Source of the DNA: Tigriopus japonicus
Lineage: Eukaryota > Arthropoda > Copepoda > Harpacticoida > Harpacticidae
NCBI GenBank assembly: GCA_010645155.1
Contig: CM021323.1
Coordinates: 10,856,599-10,920,598, forward strand
Length of the DNA: 64,000 nt
Direction of reading: 5' to 3'
In this document: one piece after another, positions 23,181-33,662 of the stretch
Numbering within the stretch: position 1 is the stretch's first letter
Layout of the letters: every line of letters starts with the position of its first letter
Made by a program: the position numbers and the translations under genes
Notes under the pieces: generated by a model
What the model saw: only the letters and a program-made list of their open reading frames with translations
The model's database searches: none
What the model was told of the DNA's origin: nothing

Positions 23181-23757
23181 AAATTCCTTTTGAAAAAGGA
23201 TTAAGAACCCACTTTCTCCCGGAAACTCTCCCCGGACCAAAATGGGGACTTTCATCGCGCTCATCCATTACACAACTTGAACAACAAAAGAATATCTTAC
23301 CATTCCTTGAATTATTAACAACAAAATTGCGTTTTTTCCGAGCTCATCTATTACCTGACTTGAACGACTTATGAATATCTTCGAACTTACTATCCAACCC
23401 ATCCATGTTTTATCCTGAACTTAATTAAGTCATGCCAAACTTTTTAAGAAATTGAGTTTGTTCGAGGTTTTGTCACCTTTGAATAACTTCTTGTTCTAGA
23501 AATGATTCTCCATCTTCAAATATCTTTTTAGTGTATGGTCGTGTCTTTGAAATCAGGATAATCCAAGGACAGGTAAGATATGCTTTAGTTGTTCAAGTTG
23601 TGTATTGGACAAGTGCAATAGCAACAATAGCAATAACAAGAACAACTTCAGTGATCATTGCTCTGAGGTAAAGATGAAACAAGTAAAGTGTAAATTTCCG
23701 GGGGAGAGTTTCCGGGGGAAAGTTGGTTCTTAATCCCCTTTGAAAAGGTATTGCATT
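23181..23757. mobile_element. MITE-like element with long inverted repeats
   Basis: The left arm near 23190-23237 (TTTTGAAAAAGGATTAAGAA, then CCCACTTTCTCCCGGAAACT and CTCCCC) is the reverse complement, with few differences, of about 23698-23750. Arms are about 55 bp around a 460-bp AT-rich centre. No coding capacity. Confidence 0.6.
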
Positions 23758-24294
23758 CGGATTAAGGTCCATATGATCAGATGGCTGATCTGATCCAGGC
23801 CTGTCAAAAGTGGCTTTCAATAGTTATAGCCAACAATAACTCCAACTTGGACTCCATCTTCTTTCAAAATGAGACCATTCTTGTTCCTTCATTTTCCTAT
23901 GGAAATGGTTCTTGCATTGTGGAAGTGTTGAAGCACATGGAAGAGGCGTAACACTCCAGATACCACCACAGATACTTTTGTTGAGCTTTGTTTCAAAGAA
24001 CTTGGACTAATGGGTGGAGCAAGATTCCATATACGTATTTCCTCATTGTCATGAGGACCAAAATCCGTTGGAGAGCTGAATGCCAAACGTTCATCAGACG
24101 AGTAAAAAGGGTGCTAGGACCTCTAAAATCAAGGTGAAGAACATGCGGTCCATAAATATTAACACAAGAAGTTTGAATGAATTCTTTCAAGACGCATGTT
24201 CAACAGTGTTAGCCATTATTTAGGAATAAGTGCAGTTATTTCAATATATAGCCTCATACCATTTTTCCAAAAATCGCAGTTCGCGTCCACCCCT

Positions 24295-24430
24295 TTCAGG
24301 GGTTCCTGGTTAAATAAATGAGCAAAGTTGTTCCCCATTAAATTGTTGGTCCAAAACAAGCCAAGAGGTCTTTGGGTATTTCAATACAAACCTTAAAAAG
24401 CCATTTGAAGCACCGTGGGCCAAAGTTAGA
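24295..24430. repeat. Interspersed repeat R2, copy 2
   Basis: Begins CAGGGGTTCCTGGTTAAATAA and continues collinear with 6290-6420. The same CAGGGGTTCCTGGTTTA start occurs at about 62870, so the family has at least three traces here. Confidence 0.5.
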
Positions 24431-25207
24431 GCCAAGATCTTTGCATACGCAACTGATGAATCACAACTACGGAGCCTTGATTTACTGTTTTTGAGGAAAT
24501 TAGTCACGAATAGTCAAGGACCCGGGTCTACTGATGTGTTTCAAGTTAGATTTTTGGCAGAGTTTGCACATCACTACCCGGGTCACCAAAAAAACACCTC
24601 TGTATCCTTCCCACAATTTGGAGCAGCCCAATGATGAATGTTTTATGCAACTTTTTTTTGTTGATGCTTTCTGTTTTCATTTTCAAAACTAATTTTATGG
24701 CGCTTACTTTCGAGAGGGTCTATAGTGTTCTCAGTTCTATAGAGTTCTATAGAGGTCTCAAATATCAATATCAAACAAATGGGGCCAATTAACCTCTGCT
24801 TGGACCAATTTCTCTTGCAACGATGGAAACATTTGCTTTTGACGTTTGGTTCAAATTGTCAGAACGTCTTTTTGTTGTTTTATGCTCTTCCTTGCGTCAT
24901 CCAATCATAGACGCATAACAAAGAAACGTTCAGTCCCACTTCTTAGTGACCAACTAAGATTCTTTTCTGACATCTTTTTTCTGATCAATGCAAAATCTAC
25001 TCTGATTAACAAGGTAAGTTGTTCGCATTTTCAGACTTATTGTTATTCCGCCATACTCTTTCAATTTTGTCAGTTTTTTTTTCAATTCATGTGGTCACTT
25101 TGCTCAAACGATGATCGGAGAAGGGAAGATTTCTCTAGAGTACTTCTCTTTTGACAGGTTGGGAAAAAAAGCAGGCAGGGTAAGCTGGCAAAACGTTCCA
25201 GATGCAA

Positions 25208-25239
25208 TATATAAACTTGACTAAAATGCATCACTATCA
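25208..25239 (+). promoter_or_regulatory. TATA box and likely initiator of the LEA-like gene
   Basis: TATATAAA at 25208-25215 is followed about 30 bp later by ATCAG (A at 25239), which fits a TATA-plus-initiator core promoter. The ATG follows 66 bp later. Confidence 0.6.
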
Positions 25240-25304
25240 GAACAAATTCACAAAGCATTCAAGAAACAACTCAAACAAACAATTAAAAATCCTTACTCAA
25301 CATC

Positions 25305-25967
25305 ATGAGTCCCAAGAACGAGAACCAAGGCATCAATGGCTACATTGACCAAGCCGCCAACTCCACTAGTAACGTCTACCACTCCACCAAGGACGAACTT
25401 CATGACATCAATGAGTCTGCCCGTGAACTGGCCAATGGCAAACCGGAGAGCAAGATTGACACCAATGTAGACAGTGCGGCTGAATCAGCCAAGAGCACTC
25501 TTCACTCCACTGAAGATTCCATCCACAATGCCAAGGAGAACATGGGTAACAAGACTGAAGAGATGAAAGACTGGATCAAAGGAGAAGAACCCAAGGAAAA
25601 AACGATAGGGGAACAGGCCACGGAGATTGTGAATAGTGCCATGGAATCAATGAATAGTGCTATTGAAGCGGCCAAAACTACCATCTATGGCAAGGAAAAG
25701 GATGGCATTGATGAGACAGTGGATAACACTGCCTTTGCCACAAAAGATGGACTTCATTACCTGAAGGACACTGCCGATTCCACAAGTGAGTCCATTCAGA
25801 ATGCCTTCAAAGAAGAAGAGAAGGATAAGGTGGATGAGGCCATCGAAAAAGCGGCCGAGAAGTCCAAAGACATGATTGACAGCTCAAAAGGGATGGATGA
25901 CAGATTCAGAGAGGAGATCAAACAACCTACCAAAGGTGAAGAATTTGATGCCTCTATTATGAATTAG
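25305..25967 (+). CDS. LEA-like (group 3 type) hydrophilic stress protein
   Basis: A single-exon 220-residue protein, very hydrophilic, with no cysteine and one tryptophan, rich in Lys, Glu, Asp, Ala, Ser and Thr. It is made of degenerate amphipathic-helix segments of the type AAESAKSTLHSTEDSIHNAK, repeated with variations (residues about 15-45, 57-77, 105-135 and 150-200). This matches LEA_4/group 3 late-embryogenesis-abundant proteins, which are disordered in water, fold on drying and protect proteins and membranes; animals with them include Artemia, rotifers, tardigrades and nematodes. No signal peptide or mitochondrial presequence is obvious, so a cytosolic location is likely. The start is the first ATG after a good TATA box; AATAAA follows at 26053. 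It could instead be an unrelated helical, apolipophorin-like disordered protein. It converges with the sulfatase gene. Confidence 0.7.
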   Translation: MSPKNENQGINGYIDQAANSTSNVYHSTKDELHDINESARELANGKPESKIDTNVDSAAESAKSTLHSTEDSIHNAKENMGNKTEEMKDWIKGEEPKEKTIGEQATEIVNSAMESMNSAIEAAKTTIYGKEKDGIDETVDNTAFATKDGLHYLKDTADSTSESIQNAFKEEEKDKVDEAIEKAAEKSKDMIDSSKGMDDRFREEIKQPTKGEEFDASIMN

Positions 25968-26052
25968 TTCCATTTCATGAAATTGAAACTCAATTGTCAG
26001 CTCCAGATATTGTGTGCCCTTACATTGTACTATGTAGTAGAAGTAGTAGGAC

Positions 26053-26058
26053 AATAAA
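26053..26058 (+). terminator. Polyadenylation signal AATAAA of the LEA-like gene
   Basis: AATAAA 86 bp after the stop codon and 80 bp before the end of the converging sulfatase CDS. Confidence 0.6.
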
Positions 26059-26138
26059 TATGACTAACTTTGTGTAAGCACCCTGTTCTTATTTTCAACA
26101 CCAGATTTCCAGTTTTTAAGCGGGGAATAGTGCCCTGC

Positions 26139-28480
26139 TCACTGAGTGACATCAAAGTAGCTAAAGAAGGTGTGCAACTTTAGAGGATGTGGATTAATAG
26201 ACAGGTTTCCACTTATCCAAGCAACCAAGGGATTAGTCTCCTTGCAAGCTACGGCCTTCCAAATGTCCGATGTGGTCCGGATTGTTAGGTCACAAGTTCC
26301 TGTGAAATCAGGATCTGTGCTCATCATGGCACATCCATACTTCAACTGAAAAGAAGAAACCACATTAATATTCGGTGATAATTCTTCGTCAGTCTTGAGA
26401 AAGTGATTAGCGATAAAACCTTAATAAAAATATCCTCATTAGTGTCGGTAAAGCAGAAATGGGCTAAAAATTCCACTTCATCAGATTTCTCAGGGTTGAC
26501 ACGGACAACCAGGAATTTGAAGAAGTCCTCCATCCTTTTGAGTCCGGTAATCTGTGACTTGATTTGAGGAGCTTGTGGTTTGATTTCCATGCCCTCCAGT
26601 TCCAAAATCGTGGTCAAATACCAATTTCTGGCATTAGCTGATATCATCAACTCGGCTAATTGTTTGAGACAATCAATTTTCAAAGCCTATCAGTGCATGG
26701 ATGGTAAGAATGGATTGACTTTAAATTAGTAAGGATTGATTTACTCGTTACCCTAGCTTTGTTCATCCAGATCCAGCCCGATTCCAAAAGCACGTCGCAA
26801 ATTTCCAAGGCAAATTGTAAATCATTGGCCTTAAAGCCACTCATGGTGGCTTTATCGAATAAGTTGTTTTCGTTTCCAACAATTTTCACAATGTTTTTGG
26901 ACCTCTTCAACGTTGATAGTTTGTGCACTGATGACGGTTGTCCTCCAAACCAACCCAAATAGTGATGGAAAATTGCCCGAGTGCCCCATTTGATAGTCCC
27001 ATAGAATTCCTGAAGATAGGGATGAGATCGCAGAGCATTTGGGAAGCATTCGGCAACCTTCTGGGCGGTTTCAATTTCATTACATCCTGAAATTTGATAT
27101 CGAGAACTATCAACCGAAAAAGACTTTATTGAAGCAACGCCTTTGTTTGGTTAAACTATTGTCCCAATAAAGCGTCTTTAGGTTAAACAAAATCGATTAT
27201 TTCCAGTGCCCGCAAGTTGCACGATTCGCAGAAGCTACATCAATGGGAATTGGTGTTGCCAGAGAAAAGAAATCCAAGAATTATTTTAAAGCAAATGGCT
27301 TCAGCAAGGGAAAATTAGTATCCTTAAACTTTCTTTTAACTTTCAAATGTCGATCTTGAGTGCCATAAGTTTCCAATGCTAAGTATTTATTTCGTAGCAT
27401 GGCTTGCTGTTCATTATGATTTGCAATATTTACCCACCTTGGTTCATCCATTTCAGAGCTTGATCATGGATGAATTGGATACCATCCCGATATGCTATTA
27501 TTGTAGAATTGATCTCTGCTTTTCCGCAAAGTGGACGTGTGTGTTGCGGTATTAGAATTTCGGGTTGTAAATTCAGCATTTTGTCTAATGCTGCAATCCA
27601 TAAAAGCGGGTCTCTGAAAAGTGACATTCACTCACATTTGAAATTGCAGTATTTTCTTTATTTAAAATTTGACATTTCAACTCTTAGAACATACATACCT
27701 GGCCATGGTGCCTCGAATAGCGTAGATATTGGGAAACGCTTTATAGATATTGTCTGCTGGAAAAAGGATCTTCTTTTCCGGCCACCATATTATAAGTTGA
27801 TCTTCAGTCTCTCCCGGAGCATGAATGATTTCCAAATTAACTTTGCCGTAAGAGATCTCTAACTTCTTACTCACTGTCCGAGTAGGATTGAAAAGCTTGA
27901 ACCCGTTGGATGGTCCAAACCTTAGTTTCCCCCCAATACCCGAGTTTTCATGCATGCCTTCACCTAAGAGGCTTCCGAACTGCTTCATACCCCGGGTGTA
28001 GGTAATGAGCGATCGGATATTTGCCACTTGTTCCAAGAACTTCCGGGTAGTTTCATGGGCAATCACATCGGGGTTATTGTCTAAAAAAGTTCCGATACCA
28101 TAAGCATGATCCGGATGGAAGTGGGTAATGATGATCGCCTTGATGGGCTTTGTGGTAATGGCTTTGAATGCCAACTTGACCTCCTCGGCGGCTTCGTCGC
28201 ATTCTAATGTGTCAATTAATATGCAACAATCGGTGCCTTCAATGAGAACAGAATTGGCCAAACCAAAACCAATCGCCACGTAAACGTTTTCGGCAAGATG
28301 CACGATCTCCTTTTTGAACGTTTTGGTGTGATCTTTAAGATCCGGATGTACTGGAATTTGCCTTGGCGTAAAGGTTAATTTCGGGCTGAATCGGTATTGT
28401 TTGGTGCCAATATAATAGATAAAGATCAGCACAAAAATGCCTCCCAAAGCAGTAGAGACTATAAGAAAAGCCTCCCACAT
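26139..28480 (-). CDS. Alkyl/aryl-sulfatase (SdsA/BDS1-like metallo-beta-lactamase fold) with membrane anchor
   Basis: Five exons: 28480-27699, 27613-27438, 27086-26752, 26686-26420 and 26345-26139. Phases join exactly (2, 1, 0, 0) to give 588 residues. Residues 5-24 form a hydrophobic N-terminal anchor. The metallo-beta-lactamase motif THFHPDH (ligands H120, H122, D124, H125) is intact. Further family signatures are YAIRGT, PQHTRP, AYRDGIQFIHDQ, HPYLQEFYGT and YLGWFGGQPS, followed by an SCP2-like C-terminal domain. SdsA-type enzymes hydrolyse primary alkyl sulfates such as SDS using two zinc ions; they are mainly bacterial and fungal. I infer a membrane-anchored detoxifying or sulfolipid-degrading enzyme. 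I chose the ATG just before the anchor; in-frame upstream codons reach 28621. The start region is duplicated at 32503-33660. A catalytically altered paralogue begins at 61301. Confidence 0.9.
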
Positions 28481-29226
28481 GTTTTGCGAGTTTTCTTTTG
28501 AGTTATTGAGTGATAACAGAGATAAGAAACGCTTGTGAGACAACTCGTCGCAGAGAGTATATTTTATCTTGAGGTCAACATTTATTTTACAGTTGATTGC
28601 CATTTTTGAGACTATTTTCAAACTTGTACTGTTAAAATCACTTCAAGTAAAACTGTAAATAATACTGGAATGTTAGGTGATCAATGAACGATTTTAAAGA
28701 AAACCAACATTCCCTTCACCTAGATGGCTTTCACATGATTAGGCATGCCCTCAACACATCCTATTTGGGTGCCCTCTCTTGTTCTCAATATGAACAACTT
28801 GCCATTAGAGCAAGCCAAGGAAGCAAAGTTGAGCTTCAATCAAAGAGGAAAATGACAATCATCGCCATCTTGAGGCAGAAGTGGCTGTGGGTGCTTCTGT
28901 TTCGTCTTTGGCCTTAATTTGTGATTACTCGGCATGGCTTTTTGATTTTTGAGCACAATAATATCGTAGTTGAGCTCTAAAAGACTTGAAATATGAAGAG
29001 AAATCCACTTTAATATAGAAGCTGCCATTTTGGCAACAAGTTTAAGTAGAGGATAGATCTGAAATCAAGAGAATTTTCCCCCGTTTTGGCTCCATCTAGT
29101 GGCGATTTTTGTAACCATCATTTAAAATTCTTCATTGGCAAATGATCATTGATTTAAATGATGGCCGCCACAAGTGGGCTAGTAACCATGGCTCCAGCTA
29201 CATATGACAAAACTACAGCAACTGGT
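28372..29226. repeat. Tandem duplication, copy B (sulfatase 5' end plus tail of the secreted-protein gene)
   Basis: Bases 28372-28684 match 32503-33644 (with a hAT insertion removed), and 29138-29226 match 33640-33725. The second block encodes, on the minus strand, the last 22 or so codons and stop of the gene at 33663 (AGAMVTSPLVAAII then stop), so it is a stranded copy of that gene's end. Bases 28685-29137 have no counterpart in copy A. Confidence 0.85.
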
Positions 29227-30258
29227 TAGAAAAATGTTTAATATTGTAGAAAAAGACGTAGTATAGGCTGGGGTAAAAATGGCACTAGAGATTTGCACCT
29301 TGGCATCAAGCCTTTAAGTCCTCATTTCTTTTGGTACGTTCTCAAGCTACTTGATTCCAGTAAAGTTTTTTGTTTTTTTTTGTTTTTCCGAGCTCTGCAA
29401 GCTATTTGCTCACATGTAATATAATAATAAGAAGAAGAAAGCATGGATAGAGAGAGAAGAGAAAGGAAAGGAAGATTTTTTTTTGAAGCAAACTTGTTAG
29501 TTTTGCCTTTACGAGTTATTGGATGGTTTAACGTTATTACTACTACTATTTTTAGTAATATTGTCATCATTTATTTACCACATGGATGACACTTTTTCTT
29601 CCTGCATTCTTTGACATACTGATCTATGAATTTAGCTTTTCTGCATTTTTGAAGGCCTTTACTGAAATGTGTAAGTTTTCAATTTTACACTTGTTCCATA
29701 AGATTGGAATAGCGAATTGGGGAAATGAGTCCATTAATCTAGATTCCGGCTTTCTTGGTTAAATGTAATTTATTTGCCTCCCCTTTTTGCGATAGTATTT
29801 AAAGTTTTCTTCAAGAACCTCTATTGGCCCGATTCCTTCAATCATCTTACGTACAGTGACCATGCATTTCAAACGATATAGGTCCTCAACTGCAAGTATA
29901 CCGCTAGATTTCAAGATTGGACTTGTGTGACAATTATATTCCCACCATGAGCTTCCCTTAAACCCCATTTTTGCAGTTTGCTAATCTGACCAATCGCCCG
30001 CGCATTTCCATGAATAGCAAGTCAATATTCAATGTGAGGCATTAGTAAACTCTTCACGATCTGCATTTTAACATTGATTGGTAAAATGTGTTTAACTTGT
30101 CTTATCGTGTTTACTATTTTCCTCAGTTTACCACAAACATATTTAACATGATCATCCCATGTGAATCGCTCGTCTACCATGATGCCCAGAAATTTGACAC
30201 TTTTTAATTTGAAGTCTCTACCAACTTGTGAAATTAGTTCATTGTTTATTCTTATGAC

Positions 30259-31515
30259 TAGGGACGGGCAGAAAGTGCAAATAATCTTACACTTTTAGTT
30301 ACCAAAAGTTGCAAAAAAATGATCCCAAAAGTGCAAAACAAAGTACAGAAAAATGTTGAAAGTGCAAATAAATGTCAAAAAAGAGCAAATAAATGTCGAA
30401 AAAACAGCAAATAAATGTAAAAAAAGAGCAAATAACTTGCATTTGGACTTAAAACGTCATTTATGGAGTACTCACTGCTCCTAATTGAGCAGAAGTCATT
30501 TACAAGTTCTAAAGACATATGAGACTAGTTGGAGGTGAAGAGACAATTCCGCACAAGTAATAGAGTTCTATTAATTAGGTCACTAGCAAAAAGGATATAA
30601 AGTCCCTTAAAATATACCAGAAAACAACCTTCTGAATTTTTCATTCCTTTTTCGTCCTTCAAGTTGTTCAAAAATAGACATTGAGAATTGAACAGAAAAA
30701 NNNNNNNNNNNNNNNNNNNNNNNNNNNNNNNNNNNNNNNNNNNNNNNNNNNNNNNNNNNNNNNNNNNNNNNNNNNNNNNNNNNNNNNNNNNNNNNAAATG
30801 CAGACATTTCCTAGCCTCATCGCTAACCTGACTCAAGATAGCCTCCATCATGTAAATGGAAGGAAAAACTAACAACTTCAATATTTGGCTCATGGCCTAA
30901 TTACCACAACTCAATTTCAAATGTGGCATTCATTGTCTCATCACATCAAAACTGTTCTCAAATACTTTTGGAAAAAGTCATATCTCCAAGTCAATTAAAC
31001 AATGTGTACTGCTACATTGATGTATCCTTAGCTTGTAGTTTAAGTTTATAACGGCCTTTTTTAGAAATAGCGATCTTTGTAGGCAGCAAACCTAATTCCG
31101 CAATCTATACGTATTGTTTCTAGATCCTTCCATTACCATAACATGAGTTTCTTTAGGTTTGCTATTTGTTGGTTGCATGCAATGAGATTCTTTTGTCTAA
31201 TCTTTAGTTTAGTAAACAGGATGTTAGTTATAGTTAAAGCCAAGATGTTGAATAAAGTGTGAGGTTTGCGTCTGAAATGCACATATTTCTTCAAGGTGCT
31301 AAGAATGGTTGATTGCAAATGCAAGCTTTTTCGACTAGTTCAAAATTTGATCTTGAAACTAGAAATCTTTTCAAAAGGCACTACATTTTCTTAACAATTT
31401 GTCAATTTTGTCCAAAAACGTAAATAAAAAGTGCAAATAAAGGTGTAAAGTGCAAAAGTGCAGAAAAATGGGTTTATGTTACCAAAAATATTTTTACACT
31501 ATTTGCCCGTCCCTA
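30259..31515. mobile_element. hAT-like family 1 element inserted in the LINE
   Basis: Ends TAGGGACGGGCA and TGCCCGTCCCTA-like sequence (ATTTGCCCGTCCCTA) are inverted repeats. Exact 8-bp target duplications CTTATGAC lie at 30251-30258 and 31516-31523. Subterminal tandem units (core GCAAATAAATGTCAAAAAAG) at 30355-30435 resemble transposase-binding arrays. No transposase is visible, but a 95-base gap hides part of the interior. A second copy is at 32590-33436. Confidence 0.85.
30701..30795. other. Assembly gap (95 N)
   Basis: Run of N inside the hAT element; true size unknown. Confidence 1.
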
Positions 31516-32589
31516 CTTATGACCATTGCATTTTTATTTGGAGGGTCACCCCTGTTATTTCTTAATTTAGTCACCGTAAAATGTGTTTTTGGGGGATGAA
31601 CACAAAGTTTGTTATCTTTAAACCATTGTTACCAACGCTAATTCAATGTTGACTTCTGTTTCAAGTTGCTTTAAATTGTTATCATGATGCTGCAACGTAG
31701 TGTCATCAGCAAATAAACTAAACATGAGTTTAGAAACCCCTGGTAAATCATTTACATATGTAAATAAGAAACAATATTGGTCCCAAAATAGAGCCTTGCG
31801 GCATGCCACATACTATATTTTCCATATTGGATACAAAATCCCCCACGCAGGTGGCTTGTTTCCTGTCAGTAAGAAAGCTGGAAAACCATTTCACAGCCAT
31901 TTGGTTTAAACCATAACCCTCCAATGTTTTCAACAATATACGGTGACTAACAGTGTCAAATGCTTTCCTTAAATCTAAGAATAGTGAAATGTGGTATTTA
32001 CTGTCTTTATTGTTATAGATGTTATTCAAAAAATTAAGAATGCAATTACTCGTCTCATGCTGCTTACGAAACCCAAATTGATATTTTGTTAGAAAATGAC
32101 CTTCAAAATAATGATAAGGCTGTAAATAAACTACTTTTTCGTAGATTTTAGATAACACTGGTAGAAGAGAGATAGGCCTATAATTGTTGTTGTCGGCTGT
32201 GGATCCATATTTATACAATGCAACAACTTTCGCCGTTTTTAGTCCAGTTGGTACTTTTCCTTCTTTGATTGAATTATTGATAATCATTTCCAAAGGCAGG
32301 TTTACCACATTTTTTATTTTTTTTCAGAAGCCAATTCGATATTTCATCAAAAGAGGAATTTCTCTTATTTTCCAGCTCATCTATCAATTGAGAGATATGC
32401 TTTGAAGTTACCAATTTTAAAGTAAATGTTTGACCATGATTTGTTGTTAGATATTTTACAAAATTTACCACTTCCTTAAATAACTACCCGTGTTGGCGCA
32501 GAGGTTAATCTGTATTGTTTGGTGCTAATGAAATAGATGAAGAGCAGCACATGTTATAAGAGTATTCTTTTGAGTTATTGAGTGATGAC

Positions 32590-33436
32590 TAGGGACGGGC
32601 AAAAAGTGTAAAAAGATTTGTGGTAGCATAAACACATTTATTTACCTTTTTGCACTTTTCGCCTTTATTTGCCCGATTTTTTTTACATAATTCGGCCTAA
32701 AATGAACAAATTGTTGAGACTTAGCTATGTCTTCTTTGAAAATGTTTACTTTTGGGAGATTTTTTTCAAATTTGAAAACTAAATCTGATTTTACGGCTCC
32801 CAGCGTAGGCTAGCATAGTATTGATATGATGTTTTGTTTGCCTAAATTCTTCTCATAATTGACTCAGCAATCCGAAAAAACAGATCGAAAGTTAACAAAA
32901 CCCCTTCCCTGCTCAATCAATGCCGAATATTACTTTAGCCTCTGACATCGTCCGTTCTCAGACAAGGCTTAGCACTTTGCATTCAATTAAAAAGGTGTGA
33001 CTCATGTTTTCTCTTCCTCCTTCTCTTCCTCTTTCCAACTATTAACATAATTTATTATCTTTCTCTTTCGTATCAAGTTTCTGGTGAAAACAAGCAAAAG
33101 CTTATCCAGGACCTGAGAAATATCCGTTCATTAAACTGATGTGAAAAAATTGAGATCTCATGTTATTCACCAATGCCTTCAAATGAACAAATATTTCTGA
33201 AATACAATACAATACAATACTACCTCAATATCTAAATTTTGCTCTTCAAGATTGAAAAATAACAAGCACATGACGAAAGTATCTGAGTCTTTTTGTTTCA
33301 GAAATTTCAGTTTTTTGCGATTTTTTCAAATTTTATATGCTTTTTTCTGCATTTTATTTTACGATTTTGGACTGATTTTTGTGCAACTTTTGGTAACCAA
33401 AAGCTTCTTTTGATTTGCACTTTTTGCCCATCCCTA
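32590..33436. mobile_element. hAT-like family 1 element in duplication copy A
   Basis: Starts TAGGGACGGGCAAAAAGTG and ends CACTTTTTGCCCATCCCTA. Exact 8-bp flanks GTGATGAC at 32582-32589 and 33437-33444. The matching position in copy B (28510-28517, GTGATAAC) is uninterrupted, so it is a paralogous empty site. No transposase. Confidence 0.9.
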
Positions 33437-33507
33437 GTGATGACAGAGATAAGGCACACTTGTGAGACAACTCGTCGTAGAGAGTATATTTAATCTTGAG
33501 GTCAACA

Positions 33508-33513
33508 TTTATT
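33508..33513 (-). terminator. Probable polyadenylation signal of the secreted-protein gene
   Basis: TTTATT on the plus strand reads AATAAA on the minus strand, 150 bp beyond the stop at 33663. It lies within the duplicated block. Confidence 0.4.
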
Positions 33514-33662
33514 TTACAGTTGATTGCCATTTTTGAGACGATATTAAAACGTCTTCAATCAGGCAGGGCGAACTTTTCAAACTTGTACTGTTAAAATTAC
33601 TTCAAGTAAAACTGTAAATAATACTGGAATGTTAGGTGATCAATTGGCGAATGATCATTGAT

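Larger units (their letters stand above)
29759..32480 (-). pseudogene. Dead non-LTR (LINE, Jockey/CR1-like) retrotransposon, split by a hAT insertion
   Basis: The minus strand encodes reverse-transcriptase blocks in order: YRPISLLPVLSKIYEK, the FGFRKQHET block, LFLDLRKAFDTVSH, GMPQGSILGPILFLIYI, then LFADDTTL (the YADD-equivalent), and after the insertion a thumb and C-terminal region (VKFLGIMVDERFTWDDH, LRKIVNTI). Frameshifts occur near 32300 and 31755, and there are stops near 29990 and 29920. The upstream endonuclease domain is missing, so the copy is 5'-truncated near 32480, next to the duplication breakpoint. The element at 30259-31515 interrupts it; the reading frame is continuous across the target site if that insertion and one target duplicate are ignored. 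Confidence 0.85.

Noticed and set aside
24517..24590. Short palindrome with two CCCGGGT cores
   Set aside because: Arms pair imperfectly over about 22 bp and I found no second copy, so it is not annotated as an element.
30525..30893. Frames across 30701-30795
   Set aside because: They run through the N gap and have no evidence on either side.
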